Shown piece after piece: positions 33,916 to 44,389 of a stretch of 64,000 bases of DNA. The position numbers were made by a program, and so were the translations under genes. The DNA comes from Argyresthia goedartella (Eukaryota > Arthropoda > Insecta > Lepidoptera > Argyresthiidae). The notes below the pieces were generated by a model. It did no database searches and was not told the DNA's origin. It was given only the letters and a program-made list of their open reading frames with translations. How positions within the stretch are numbered: the stretch's first letter is position 1; each line of letters opens with the position of its first letter. Location: NCBI GenBank assembly GCA_949825045.1, contig OX463832.1:17974552-18038551 (forward strand), written 5' to 3'.

Positions 33916-34238
33916 AAAATAATAATACACCGGAATAGACCTATACTACCTGATTTGACAACTCGGATGTGACCTATAAATACTAGAGAAAAATTGATAC
34001 CTGATTTGACAACACGGGTTAACCTAAACAAACTGGATTATGAAGTTTAAGAATAAATACGTTAGACAAGGCTATGTGTCTCGATAAAGATTGAAGTAAA
34101 TACCTACGGAAAGACAAGGCTTTTAGCCTCAATCAATATGATGAGAAGAAAAGAAATTAAAATAAGACCAGGCGGTATGGGCTTAAGCTCTTAGCCTTTT
34201 CCATAAAGGAAAAAACATTACAAAAAAAAAGAAAAAAG

Positions 34239-34700
34239 TTGACTTTGTTTATTTGCGGTGTACCTACGAAGTATATTGTTTTTCGTTCTTTTGCTGTATT
34301 GGTGATTTTGTACTGCTGCGTTCCTGGGTGCACGACTAAGGAAGTTAAATCAGATCAATGGAAACACCTATATATAACCCCGGTCACTCACATTCGCCGA
34401 ATGGGTTGGAGTGTAGAGAAGGGGGCGCCTTCCGCCCCCTTATCGACACTCTGACCACTCTCCCCTGCTTCCACTCCTGGCGGTCTTGAGCGGTCTCCCA
34501 CCAGTTTTTGACCCAGAGACCCAATTCGTTACTCCATCGGTCTGAATGCATTCGAGTGACATCTTGGGCTTAACGAATGAGAAAATCTATAAGTACCGTC
34601 GTGTGTGTCACTCACATTTTGAAGACAAATATTGGTGTCGCAATAAAAGAATCAGCAACATAGCTGTTCCAACATTAAACATGCCAGGTAAGATTTCTTA
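34239..34700 (+). pseudogene. THAP domain remnant of a P-like transposon
   Basis: It reads LYCCVPGCTTKEVKS, the CxxxC start of a THAP zinc domain, nearly identical in DNA to 48283-48330. After a short palindrome the second half follows: GLTNEKIYKYRRVCHSHFED (Cys and His ligands) and a CCAG|GTAAG donor at about 34687. The exon 1 donor is mutated (GGAAGTTAAAT instead of GGAAGGTAAGT). It is a decayed sister of the element at 48.3 kb. Confidence 0.75.
34410..34450. repeat. GTGTNGATAAGGGGGCG palindrome, full copy
   Basis: The arms AGTGTAGAGAAGGGGGCG and CGCCCCCTTATCGACACT flank CCTTC. Related copies are at 16931 and 48968. It interrupts the THAP sequence. Confidence 0.7.
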
Positions 34701-34769
34701 GAAATACCTATTAGAATATAACATTTATATTGGCCATCCACATTGTTTTTTTTGTATCACAGGCAGTTA

Positions 34770-35215
34770 AGATGAATTTTGTAAAGGGCTAAATAAGATT
34801 AGAGATAATACTGTCCCAACATTTAAGAGAACACATGTATCATGGTGGGACTCAAGATTGTTCAGATGCAGTTAAGAAAAGTAAAGATGCTTTGAATATG
34901 TATAGATCAGATTCGTCAATGAATAGTTATCTTTTTGATTGATGAAATAACACTAAATTATATTTTTACTCAGACTGCTAGTTAGTTTTGCGCATTTATC
35001 TCTGGACCATTCACAATACAAGAATTCATTTCCGCAATGAAATCTAGAAAAGATACTACTCCTGGTTTAGACAATATTCCATACAAATTAATGCCGGAAA
35101 CAGATTATGATTACTGCACATATTTAATGTTCTATGATACACCCAAACCATAACAATATCATGGAAAACGCAATGTGTAATACCAATTTTAAAGCCAGAC
35201 ACTACAGACTATAAC
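34770..35215 (+). pseudogene. LINE reverse transcriptase N-terminal fragment
   Basis: RTHVSWWDS then AVKKSKDALNMYRS give the spacer between endonuclease and RT. FTIQEFISAMKSRKDTTPGL and NIPYKLMPE are the first RT block, then TQCVIPILKPDTTDYN. It stops before the catalytic motifs. Confidence 0.75.
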
Positions 35216-36056
35216 TCAAACGACCTAGCCTAATCACATAGACCTAGCCTTTCATTGTGCACATTGAGGGGTTCTTCACCAACTCGACACAAGAGGCTGG
35301 ACACACAAGACTCAAGTTGGTGAATCTCAAAATTAGTATCACTTATTATGTCATCATCTGGACACGGCAATATTTTTACGCGTGTCCACACATAGTGAAA
35401 CTTAAATTAAATCACTTTTATGTTTTCGCCAACTGGATACACGTTCGCATTTTATCCGAATTTATGACAAAGTACAGTTACGCAGATTAATGTTTAATTG
35501 AGCATTGGTAAATTATTTGAGTTCATGTTAACCGTTAAGCAAAATGGTACCCAAGGGGCCTCAAACTTCGAAGAAAAAAGTGGGAAACCAACGATGTATA
35601 TGATCCCACATTCCGAAGCATTGTAACGACCTTTGGTTTCAGCTAAAATAATGTATTTTTAATTTAGCCGTATTCTTATGGTCGTAGTTAAGTTGACGAC
35701 TTTCAGAGGTCGCTGCAGTAGCGAATTGTTTGATGTAGTGTTGCCGGTTTAGCGTCTTTGTCGAACGGGGAATTTACTGAGAACGGTAATATACTTTTTT
35801 AGTTTAATTAGTACTCCCACCACTCCCACTCATACAAATTTATAATTTTCGATAGATTCTCGACTCCGGAGACCATTTGCTAACTTTCCTTTTTCCCACC
35901 GCTACATTCGCTACTAGACTAACCACAAAGTACAATACTATATAAACAGCGACACGAAATTTCTGTAGTTGCCAACACTGTATGACATAAGCTAGAAAAC
36001 AAGGGGTATTCTCTCGTACCTAGACCATTTTGCCCTTTCACACATGCTTAATCTTG
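35216..36056. other. Gene-poor stretch
   Basis: A 77-codon frame at 35257-35490 has no recognisable domain. No convincing repeat was seen before the DDE transposon at 36059. Confidence 0.35.
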
Positions 36057-36386
36057 TACAGATGTAGTGAATAATCATTTCCTTTCGTTTTTTCTCGGAA
36101 ATGTTCGTTTTTGTCTTACTACTTCACTCGCACTCAGTACCCATCGAGACAACGTAGGGAACGGTCGCATTGCAAGAGGAAGTATCTATATGTATAGAGT
36201 AGTTAATATCACAGAAATATTTTGTTGATATTTATGTTAGATTTTGTGATAAACTTCATGGACTCGTGTATTAATCCAGGCCACCTATATTATTATTTTT
36301 TGACTTTACATTTCACTCTTGTCTGTCATTTTTGTAAATAATAAACATTGATTTTATTCGATCCACATTAACAATTTATAACAGAC

Positions 36387-36617
36387 ATGCCGAAAGCACT
36401 AAGAAAAGGGAAACGTTTAGATCGGCAAGCCTGCGAAGTTATTTTCAATATTTATTTATATTTCTTAACTGAAAATGATAAATTCAAACATACCAACTAT
36501 ACTGCTTACTTTTGTAAAGTCCAAAAACGAGTTTCGGAGGCCAGTGGAATTTCTCAACGAACAGTAAATAAAATATTGCAAAAAGAATATAGTCCGAAGT
36601 CGGCAAAGTTGGGTAGA
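36387..36617 (+). pseudogene. DDE transposase, N-terminal helix-turn-helix part
   Basis: It starts MPKALRKGKRLDRQACEVIF, continues KRVSEASGISQRTVNKILQK and ends YSPKSAKLGR at the LINE insertion. The helix-turn-helix would bind the TIR. The same PKSAKLGR codons reappear at 42573, where the protein continues, so the reading frame was split by insertion and not by deletion. Confidence 0.85.
36594..36617. repeat. Left 24-bp target-site duplication
   Basis: CCGAAGTCGGCAAAGTTGGG plus TAGA is repeated at 42567-42590. Confidence 0.85.
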
Positions 36618-36634
36618 ATGAATGAATGAATGGT

Positions 36635-37300
36635 GCTTCTCCAGCCAGGGTTCTAAACCTGTTCCGGTCTTTCGGCCGGCATACCAGAGGGCACAAGTTT
36701 TGAGGGGGGGCGGAATGACCTGCTCTATAGGAGGGGAAGGATAGTGAATTCAATCGACCGACTCTTCAGCCTGAAGGCAATATAGGATATGTGGAATGGG
36801 CAGGATGTGGGATTTGGAGAGCAGCTGTTGTTTTCTTCAAGTTCTTGTTTTCCTTCTATTTTCAGTTATTGTTATTAGTTGAGTTTCCTGAGTCGTGTTC
36901 GTTTGGGTTATCCGGTAAGTTCCCAGTTTCGCTTTCGCTCTCTGTTTCTGGAATACGGTATATTTGCCTCTAGGCCATCCTGACTTCGTCCCTGTGGTGT
37001 GATGATTCTTCACCGTAGTATTTGATGTCATGCTTATGGAGATCTTTCCAGGTGTATATAAGTCGGCCGACTTTCTTCTTCCTTGCTTCGTATTTGAATG
37101 GAGCATGTAGAAAGTGCTGTTGTGGGCGTCGCAGAATATGTATTGTAACACATCCGGTGGTTTTTGATTCGTTTGGTTATCGTTTTGCCCTGTAGTCAGT
37201 CATGAATTTTGTGGTATCTTGGATAGCTTCTGGCGTTCTCAAACATGTCTCTGAGGATCAGGCGTTCATATTTTCTTAGTCATGAACTGACTTTCAACTG
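36635..37300 (-). pseudogene. Probable LINE RT C-terminus and 3' UTR
   Basis: A minus-strand frame reads HFLHAPFKYEARKKKVGRLI and YTWKDLHKHDIKYYGEE, which fits the basic W-containing tail that closes several LINE polymerases. Stops and shifts are frequent. The 3' UTR before the CATT tail contains GGTCATTCCGCCCCCCCTC and GGCCGAAAGACCGG. The clade is not determined. Confidence 0.45.
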
Positions 37301-37629
37301 TTTGCTTTAGTGAGGGTTGCCGCTTTTTGTCCGTATTTTATAAACAGTGCAATGACCATTTTGTAAATCAGGCGCATTATATTCCAGTCCATGTTGGATT
37401 TCTTTATACAATGCATTAGGGCCTTGGAATTGCATATGGCTTGCCGGCACCTCTTTTTTATTGTCTCCTATGTCCTGCCGTAATATATGTGCCGAGATAT
37501 TTGATTTTGTTTACGGTTCGTATCGGAACTCCGTCCAATACTCTGGTTGTTTATGGGGTCTCTTATAAGAATTTTCGTCTTTCTACTTTTAAGTTTGCCA
37601 TGAGCATTTCTCCGATGATATTTAATTAT

Positions 37630-38000
37630 TCTCTTTTAGCTACTCCGCGGCATAGCAGCGCTGCGTATAAACGCTGGAACGCACCTCTTTGCACTATAAG
37701 AGACAGTCCGACTCTTTTTTCTTTTGAGAAACATATCAAAGAGCACTACCTGTCTCTTTCGTAAAAGTTATTGTATTTATATTATTATATGTAAAGTTTA
37801 TGTATATATCGGTAATTATTTCTAGGCTATTCCTAGGCATTTTAATTATAGTAATTATTGTGCACTGCCTACCCTTTTTTGATAGCAATTCCTGTAATGC
37901 CTTGTTTTGCTGGAAGAAATCTCTTTTTAGAGAAAAGCTCGCCCTTGTACATGCATTTCCTTTTGATGTAACTTTTAAAATATTTGTGTGCAATATTGTG
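37630..38000 (+). pseudogene. LINE-B 3' end
   Basis: It reads YSLLATPRHSSAAYKRWNAP and HIKEHYLSLS to a TAA at 37764, like the closing codons of the frame at 22486-23124. The 3' UTR has TTGCTGGAAGAAATCTCTTT, shared with the other LINE-B copies. It is severely 5'-truncated. Confidence 0.65.
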
Positions 38001-38033
38001 AAGGAGGTTTGTTCCTATAATTCCCTTTTTCCT

Positions 38034-38772
38034 TTATTTCTTTATAGCGTCTTGTCCGATTCGAGCATACAGATACCAGAGATAGTGTTTTGACAAATGT
38101 ATCATGTTTGTTTCCTGTATATAGGCTAAGTGTATGTTTCTGTTAGTCAATTCCGCATCAATGTTGAGTCTTTTAGTTATTTCGGCGCATCCTCTAACGT
38201 TCCAAGTAGCAAAGCGCATACGCTCGCATGTGACTTGTGGTTTAAATATGGGGCTGTTTCGTATCATCGTATATCCGGTGTTGTCTGGGATGTCTTCTGT
38301 TGATGTTATGGTTGACCCTGAGGAGGTCATGGGTGTTGCATTAAGTATCGGGGAAAGTATGGTCTTATCAGTTTGGTTATCGGTTGCTTGATCCGTGGGG
38401 TCGTAGTGGTGTCCTGTGCCGTTGAGGTTGATAGATTTCACTGCATCCGCTGGATTCTTGGGCGTGAATGTGAGCGATGGTGTATTTTGCTGGTGGATTG
38501 TTACGTTAACTAGAAAGTATTCGGCAGCTGGTATTATAATCTCCTCTCCAGCCCAAGTAACGTAATTGCGCAGATTTTCAATGTTGAGTTGTTGAGGATT
38601 TCAGGCTCAGTGATTGCGAGCTTTGTTCTGTTCATCGCCGTTTTCTGCTACATATTTAACTAGGTCCTTACGAATGTGAGTGTGGTTGCATGTTAATTGA
38701 TATAGGTGATTAATTTGGTCAGCAATTGCGGTGAATAGGCAGTTACCATCTCAGCATTGGTAAGGCTTCCAT
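38034..38772 (-). pseudogene. LINE protein with OTU domain followed by endonuclease start
   Basis: From ATG at 38772 the frames give a damaged (MLR)GNCLFTAIADQINHLY, HIRKDLVKYVAENGDEQNK, WAGEEIIIPAAEYFLVNVTI and GTGHHYDP: the OTU Cys and His motifs. A serine/threonine-rich linker follows, then RMRFATWNVRGCAEITKRLN and NIHLAYIQETNM, the Glu motif of an APE-type endonuclease. The frame 38441-38034 joins the OTU end to the endonuclease directly, showing that both belong to one LINE polyprotein or adjacent ORFs. A frameshift near 38750 and stops in the OTU part disable it. Confidence 0.75.
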
Positions 38773-38789
38773 TACATTATCTTCTTAGG

Positions 38790-39935
38790 ATGTTATTGAA
38801 AGAAACACCTCACTTATTTTTAAAACAAAGCGAAACCAACACGCTAATGATGATCACGTGAACAATACCATATCAAGAGTGGTAAATTGGTTTAATGTTA
38901 ATAATTTGCTATTAAATGAGAAAAAGACTAAATGTGTTAAGTTTCTTACTACTAACGTTAAAAATAATCAGACATGTATAACAATTAAAAATGAGGAATT
39001 GGAATTGGTAACCAGCACAGTGTTTCTAGGTATAACGTTGGATTCCAAACTCCAATGGGGTCCACATATTGATAAGCTATCGAACAGACTGAGCTCTGCA
39101 GCTTTTGCATGCAGGAAAATCCTTCACTTGACAGATTTAAAAACAGCCAGATTAGTTTATTTTAGTTATTTTCATAGTATTATGTCCTACGGCATTCTGC
39201 TCTGGGGCAGTGCTGCTGACATAAATACTATTTTTGTGCTGCAGAAGCGGGCTGTTCGTGCGATTTATAAAATGAATAATAGAGATTCTCTTAGAAATAA
39301 GTTTAAAGAAGTAAATATATTGACAGTCCATAGTCAATATATTTACGAGAATATTATGTATGTCCATAAGAACATTGTTAACTTTCGAAGAAACTGTGAT
39401 ATACATAACTTTAATACTAGAAACAAGGACAAACTTGCAGTGCCCACTACTCGGCTCCATAAAATAAAAAACTCGTTCAAGGGTAATTGTGTAAGATTTT
39501 ACAATAAACTCCCAAGCACTTTGACAGATCTATCAATTAATAAGTTCAAGAAATACATCAAGCAAAGGCTTATTTCTAAAGCTTACTACAGTATTAAAGA
39601 GTACATAGACGATAAAAATGCTTGGGACTGAATTGTTCTAATTAATTGTGAGCATCCTCACTGCCAGAGTTTCTTTTACTGGACACTTGGAGGCCTTTTA
39701 CACCTCCAAAGATTAATTTAATTATACAACTCTTGACTGTGGGGACCATTTACATCTCCTATTATCATTGTATTATTGACTAAAGAGACTATACATCTCT
39801 GTTATTTATATTTTAATTATTTTATTATGACATTTGAGACTCTTTACATCTCTCAGAAACAATAATTAAGTACTTTTTTTTTCTGATAATATGATACAAA
39901 TAATAATACCAAATGTTCTGTAAAAAATGAAATGA
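38790..39935 (+). pseudogene. LINE-C reverse transcriptase C-terminus
   Basis: The open frame 38858-39631 (257 aa) reads VNWFNVNNLLLNEKKTKCVK, FLGITLDSKLQWGPHIDKL, LQKRAVRAIYKMNNRDSLR and a final KAYYSIKEYIDDKNAWD. These are the post-catalytic blocks of a Jockey-group RT. The 3' UTR ends in AAATGAAATGAAATGA at about 39923-39940. The frame is intact but 5'-truncated, so the polymerase active site is absent. It interrupts the OTU LINE block. Confidence 0.85.
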
Positions 39936-39940
39936 AATGA

Positions 39941-40885
39941 CATGTGAAAGTGCCCTTGTGGCCTATTTACAGAATAAACGTTTTGAGTTTTTTTTTTTTT
40001 TGAAAGAACTTAGAGATAGCGTGATTTATTTGAACTACCTTTGTCTACGATTAACAGATCGTACGGGTTGCGATTGTCCAAGTGTGTGCGTATCTTCGTG
40101 CACCCTTATTCTCGGTAGAGAGCCGCTTAGGACAAAAAGTCTTCGATTTTATTGTTGTTATTGTTCATCAGTGGAAGTCTTTTGTTAATTGCCTGTTTTC
40201 TGGAAGATGGTGAAATTAACCTTTTATGATGTGCAATTGTTGCCTGTTTCTTGCTATTTCTCAGAATATGCAGTTATGTAGTAGACGGGCTTGCATTATT
40301 GTTTTATTTTTGTGGGCTTGTCGGACCGGATAAAGTTAGAAATAGTTAAGTTTTGTTTTAGGTACTGTTATTGGGTAGGTTCCTGCCTAGTTTTATATTT
40401 AGGTATACCTATCTCCTACCTACTAGTACGGCACTGTGCCTGTGGGATAGTTTGCAGTTGGCGTAGTAATTTGAAGCGAGCGTGGTATCTGTTTATGAAA
40501 TGGTATTTAGCATTACGAAGGGGATTACCTGCCAGATATAGAGTTCGTTTTGCCTTTTGATCTGAGTTAGGGCTATCATAATCGCAGCGATCTCACCAGG
40601 TTGTTGCTCAGCTAGTGAGACTCATTGCATTGATATCACCTACTTCAATTCACTTCATTAGTGCATATTAGTTAGGTCTGTGACTCGGGTCGAGATTCAG
40701 TCCGTGAACAAGGCCCTAAAGATGAAGTACCCGGTTGTATCTGACCCGGCGGAGGGGGATGCATGTATTTGTGGCGTGTGAGTGTATGTGACGGTACGGT
40801 AAGTATCAAAGTCATTGGTCATCTTATCTTGAGTTGTGCATTTTAGCTAGGCCGGGGGAAGGTGTTTAGATTTACCGCTATCATA
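39941..40885. other. No clear gene; interior of the LINE block
   Basis: Short plus-strand frames (39937-40188 and 40291-40560) lack recognisable domains. The region lies downstream of the OTU ORF on the minus strand and is probably its linker or 3' sequence in decayed form. Confidence 0.35.
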
Positions 40886-41398
40886 TTATCTGTTTTTGGG
40901 GCGGGCGGAACTTGAGTGTACTTTGGTTATCGCGCTGTATTTTGGTATGGAAAAAGTGAGATGCTGTAGATTTGACTGGTTGTTGATTACCTTTTGGTGC
41001 TCTATTATGTATGCGCTGTCGTAGTGGCTGTCGGAAAAGGTCAAATTGATAGTTCCGACTGCGTTATATTCTTGTTGGGGGCTATATACGATTGATGGGC
41101 CATTTTGTTGATGGATCGCTACACTTATTACGTAGAACTCTGCGGCTGCTATGATAATTTCTTCACTTCCCCACGTGCCCTGTATGTGCAGATTTTTTAT
41201 GTACTCAGTGAAAGCTTCTGCGTTTGGTGCGTCGATCGCAAGTTTGATGCGTGGATAATTGCTGTTAGCTTCCACGTATCTAGCTAAGTCGCTTCTGATG
41301 TGGGTATGGTTGAATGTCGCTCCAAACAGATGGTTGATTTGGTCTGCAATTGCATGGAACAGGCAGTTTCCATCTCTGGGCATTGGTAGAGTTTCCAT
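40886..41398 (-). CDS. OTU-domain cysteine protease ORF of a LINE
   Basis: The 170-codon frame starts METLPMPRDGNCLFHAIADQ. DGNC holds the catalytic Asp and Cys at residues 9-12. HIRSDLARYVEANSNYP and WGSEEIIIAAAEFYVISVAI follow, and SDSHYDSAYI near residue 127 carries the catalytic His. The frame is uninterrupted and every OTU motif is present, so the domain could be active. OTU enzymes cleave ubiquitin-like links; in a LINE the domain might process the element protein or shield it from degradation (inference). The start at 41398 is supported by the matching start of the second copy at 38772. Confidence 0.85.
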   Translation of the reverse strand: METLPMPRDGNCLFHAIADQINHLFGATFNHTHIRSDLARYVEANSNYPRIKLAIDAPNAEAFTEYIKNLHIQGTWGSEEIIIAAAEFYVISVAIHQQNGPSIVYSPQQEYNAVGTINLTFSDSHYDSAYIIEHQKVINNQSNLQHLTFSIPKYSAITKVHSSSARPKNR

Positions 41399-42566
41399 TG
41401 TAATATATTACTACAGGAGAGAGCCTCATGCTGTTTTAGCTAATATGAATGTGTGTGGATTGTTTCTAAGAGGTGTACGGCCGGTATGATGAGAGACGCT
41501 GTTTGGCCTTTTACGATCTATTTTTATTCTAATGTTTCCCGGTATTTCCAAGATGGGCTGACACTATAGAATGGGTGCCAGATGTGTGAGGGAACGTTGT
41601 GGGCCTTTTGTGCTTCGAAGCTTTGTCAATTGTTCCTAAATAGCAGTTAATTGTTTTGTCTAGTTTCTGGGAATTTGGTGAGATGGCCTTTTTATGGCAT
41701 GCACGTGTTTAGTTTTTGTTTATTGTCGGGTTTAGTATATTTGCAGTTTAGCTACGTAAAAATAATTCTAGGATTGTTAAGTTTTGGGTTGGCTTATTCA
41801 CAGAGTTTCAGGGTTTAGTGGAAGGTTATTGTTAATGACTGTTTTGAATGGTCTTTCGAAGATAAGGAGAAAAGAAATCTCGAGGAGAATTATCTCGAAT
41901 TTATTTTCAGGCAAAGCAATATAAGTATATGTAGCTATAATAATGTTTTATTAGTTGATTTTGCCTATGACGCACCTATAAATGTGATTATGCCTTAGTC
42001 AATAGGGGCGACCGCGGCCGCGGTAAGTGGTGGTTTATTATTGTCAGGCGGCGAGTGGTGCTGAGAGAAATAAAGTTAGAGATAGGTAATCACTATCAAT
42101 GATGTCCTAATCGGAATGATCTCACCAGGTTGGTGTGTTTAGCGGCGGTGGTGGTGGAGGCAGTAGCATTGAGGTTGTGTTGCGTAGGCGTCGCTCGCTG
42201 CCGGCCTGTCGCTGCGTGGGTCAGACGTGCACCTGGCCTAGAATTCTAGGGCTTGCACAGATGGGATGCCTAAGAGTATCGCGCAGTTCTCTGGGCATTA
42301 ATTACACTTGACCGCACTAGTATCATCACAATCACTGAAATGCGCGGTATTGCACAGATGGGGTGCCTAGATGGATCGCGCACATTCCCCAGGTAACCCT
42401 TACATTAACACGCGGTATAAGCCAGCCTATAAGTCAGGCTCGTTTTCGGGCCTCCGGAGGCAGAACAAAAGGCGCGCGCTGGGGATGAAAACTATTGTTT
42501 GTTTAAATTCGTTTGCAAGATCTCGGGGGGACACGTCCGTTCGGTCCGACAACACAAACGCCACTC
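41399..42566 (-). other. 5' UTR-like region of the OTU LINE with tandem units
   Basis: GCACAGATGGGATGCCTAAG (about 42255) and GCACAGATGGGGTGCCTAGA (about 42353) head two imperfect units that each continue into ATCGCGCA. GC content is raised and no coding frame was found. Promoters of LINEs often sit in such repeated 5' UTRs. Confidence 0.45.
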
Positions 42567-42590
42567 CCGAAGTCGGCAAAGTTGGGTAGA
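42567..42590. repeat. Right 24-bp target-site duplication
   Basis: Same 24 bases as 36594-36617; marks the right edge of the LINE block. Confidence 0.85.
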
Positions 42591-43066
42591 CCAAATAAAT
42601 TATTTTGTCTACGTCTTGACGATTTTGACTACAACGTTATACGCCGATTAGTGTATAATTTCCATTTGATATACAAACAAGTACCTACAATTAAAGCCCT
42701 GAAGACTTAACGCTAAGAAAAATTCTTAGAAAAATGGGATTTCGGTATAAAAAAGTTGAAAACAACAGAAATACTTATCGAGAAAGATGATGTTCGTTTA
42801 AAAAGAGTAAAGTTTTTAGCCGCGATAAAAAATTATAGATTGCAAGGGAGAGAGATTGTTTATATGGATGAAACATACATCCATACCTCACATTTGGCAG
42901 GTAAAAGCTGGGCTGACTCGTCAGAAAACGGAGTGAAACAGTTAATTTCTAAAGGACAACGTCTTATAATAGTGCACGCTGGTAGTAGAAAGGGGTTTAC
43001 ACCTGGGGCATTGTTAATGTATCAGTCTACTGATAAAACAGGTGACTATCACAACGCGATGAACAA

Positions 43067-43128
43067 GTACCGAATGTGGAGCTAAATTTGGAATGAGTTC
43101 ATTCCAAACTTAGCTCCACATTCGGTAC
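43067..43128. repeat. 30-bp inverted duplication in the DDE transposase
   Basis: The arms 43067-43096 and 43099-43128 match at 29 of 30 positions with a GT spacer. The right arm is the expected coding sequence (FIPNLAPHSV region); the left arm is its reversed copy and introduces the stop. Confidence 0.95.
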
Positions 43129-44389
43129 TAGTAGTAGATAATACTGCACATCATAATAAGTACGTAGAAAAACCTCCTAATTCAAATACCAGGAAGCAAG
43201 ACATGATTGATTGGCTATCCAAACATAACGTTCCGATTGATCCGTCATTAACAAAACTTGAAATATATGAAATTATTTGCAAGTACAAACAAGACTTTGT
43301 AGAATACTCAATAGATAAACTTATGAACGAATATGGACACAGCGTACTAAGATTGCCACCATATCATCCTGATTTCAATCCGATTGAAAACATATGGTCT
43401 CAAATAAAGGGATACGTATCCAAAAGAAACATCAGTATGAATATGACTACTGTGAAACAATTGGTACAGGAAAAGGTTAATATGATTGGTTCCGATGTTT
43501 GGGCCAAAGTATGTGACCACGCCATCAAATGCGAAAACGAGTACCGAAAACACGAACCTGAGTTGGAAAATTATATGGCTAGTTTTGTAATCACCGTTCA
43601 TGAAGACTCTGACGATGATACACCAGAAAATAGTTCTGATTCTGACTGTGATATGGAAGTTGGAAGTATTGTTTCGCATCACACTGCCCACCCCGCTCCT
43701 CCTCCTCTTATCCCGCTGTCATAATCGAAGTCGTTCATCCAATCAGAAAATCATATTTATTTATATTAATTTCTCTGCTGGTTTGTTTTGTTTTATGTTG
43801 AGGTGTCTTTTTTGTTATGTCATAGTATTTTTAATTAATTACAAAAATTTATTGTTATAAAAAAGGTCTGCAAAATCCTACTGTAGTGTTGACTTATAGT
43901 TAGACTTTTGGAGTTCCAATCCTTATAGAATCATTAGATCATCCCAACCGGAATTTGATTTTTATCAGTGCGTTTTATTGAAATAAAACGTCCTCAGTAA
44001 CTAGTTATATTTTTTTTTTACCTAACGAATTCTTTATATGATAGAATCGTGGTGGTTTTAACATCTCAGTGTAATATACGTCAAACGGGCAATTTGACAT
44101 TTGACATTGATAAATAAAGTATGCGATTTATTTGATACCTACACGTAATTTAATAATACAGTAATTCATAGACACATCGGCACCATTCGGGTGTTATCGT
44201 TGTTCCGAGTTTTGCCGATAGGAAAGGATTGTTCACTACATCTGTACATGTGTAAGTTGATAATGAATACCAGCTTAAAAAAAGAATTAAGTTATTATTC
44301 TGAACTAGTCTTACTGAGTCCCCGGCTGTCAAAACTGTCAATACGCGTTTTTGTGTTTGTTCGTACGTTCGTACGATAGATGTTCTCTT

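Larger units (their letters stand above)
31290..34236 (+). mobile_element. LINE-A, internally deleted copy with a complete ORF1
   Basis: A 5' UTR leads to ORF1 (31447-32562), then the first about 32 codons of ORF2, then a jump straight to the linker before RNase H, the RNase H domain and a 3' UTR with an A-rich tail near 34205-34236. The endonuclease body and the entire polymerase are missing. Confidence 0.85.
36618..42566 (-). mobile_element. OTU-encoding LINE block with nested LINE fragments
   Basis: Inside the 24-bp duplication the left edge is an ATTCATTCATT tail (minus strand), as expected for a LINE 3' end. The minus strand then shows an RT C-terminus (37 kb), an OTU-endonuclease segment (38.0-38.8 kb), a second OTU ORF (40.9-41.4 kb) and a 5' UTR-like region with tandem units (42.2-42.4 kb). 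Plus-strand fragments of LINE-B (37.6-38.0 kb) and LINE-C (38.8-39.9 kb) are nested in it. Two OTU starts mean more than one copy is involved. Confidence 0.7.
42567..43724 (+). pseudogene. DDE transposase, catalytic and C-terminal part
   Basis: It begins PKSAKLGRPNKLFCLRLDDF, continues to VPTIKALKT, a stop, a frameshift and KFLAAIKNYRLQGREIVYMD. Catalytic blocks are VYMDETYIHTSHLAGKSW (first Asp), VLVVDNTAHHNKY (second Asp) and PPYHPDFNPIENIWSQIKGY (Glu). It ends in an acidic tail (ITVHEDSDDDTPENSSDSDC). A 30-bp inverted duplication at 43067-43128 puts TAA in frame between the first and second Asp. The family is the DDE superfamily of insect and other animal transposons with the DETW-like motif. 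Defects: one early stop, one frameshift, one palindrome stop. Confidence 0.9.
36059..44244 (+). mobile_element. TA-flanked DDE transposon, split by a 5.95-kb LINE block
   Basis: The left end CAGATGTAGTGAATAATC and right end GATTGTTCACTACATCTG are inverted; TA lies outside both (36057-36058, 44245-44246). The two halves of a transposase gene are inside. Removing 36618-42590 leaves about 2.2 kb, the usual size for this type. Its terminal sequences also make up the whole of the MITEs at 28287-28503 and 59249-59475. Confidence 0.85.

Noticed and set aside
39311..39346. 14-bp inverted repeat in the LINE-C reverse transcriptase
   Set aside because: Both arms encode residues conserved in the other LINE-C copy (ILTVxSQ(Y/F)I(Y/F)EN), so the palindrome is explained by normal coding sequence and not by an inverted duplication.
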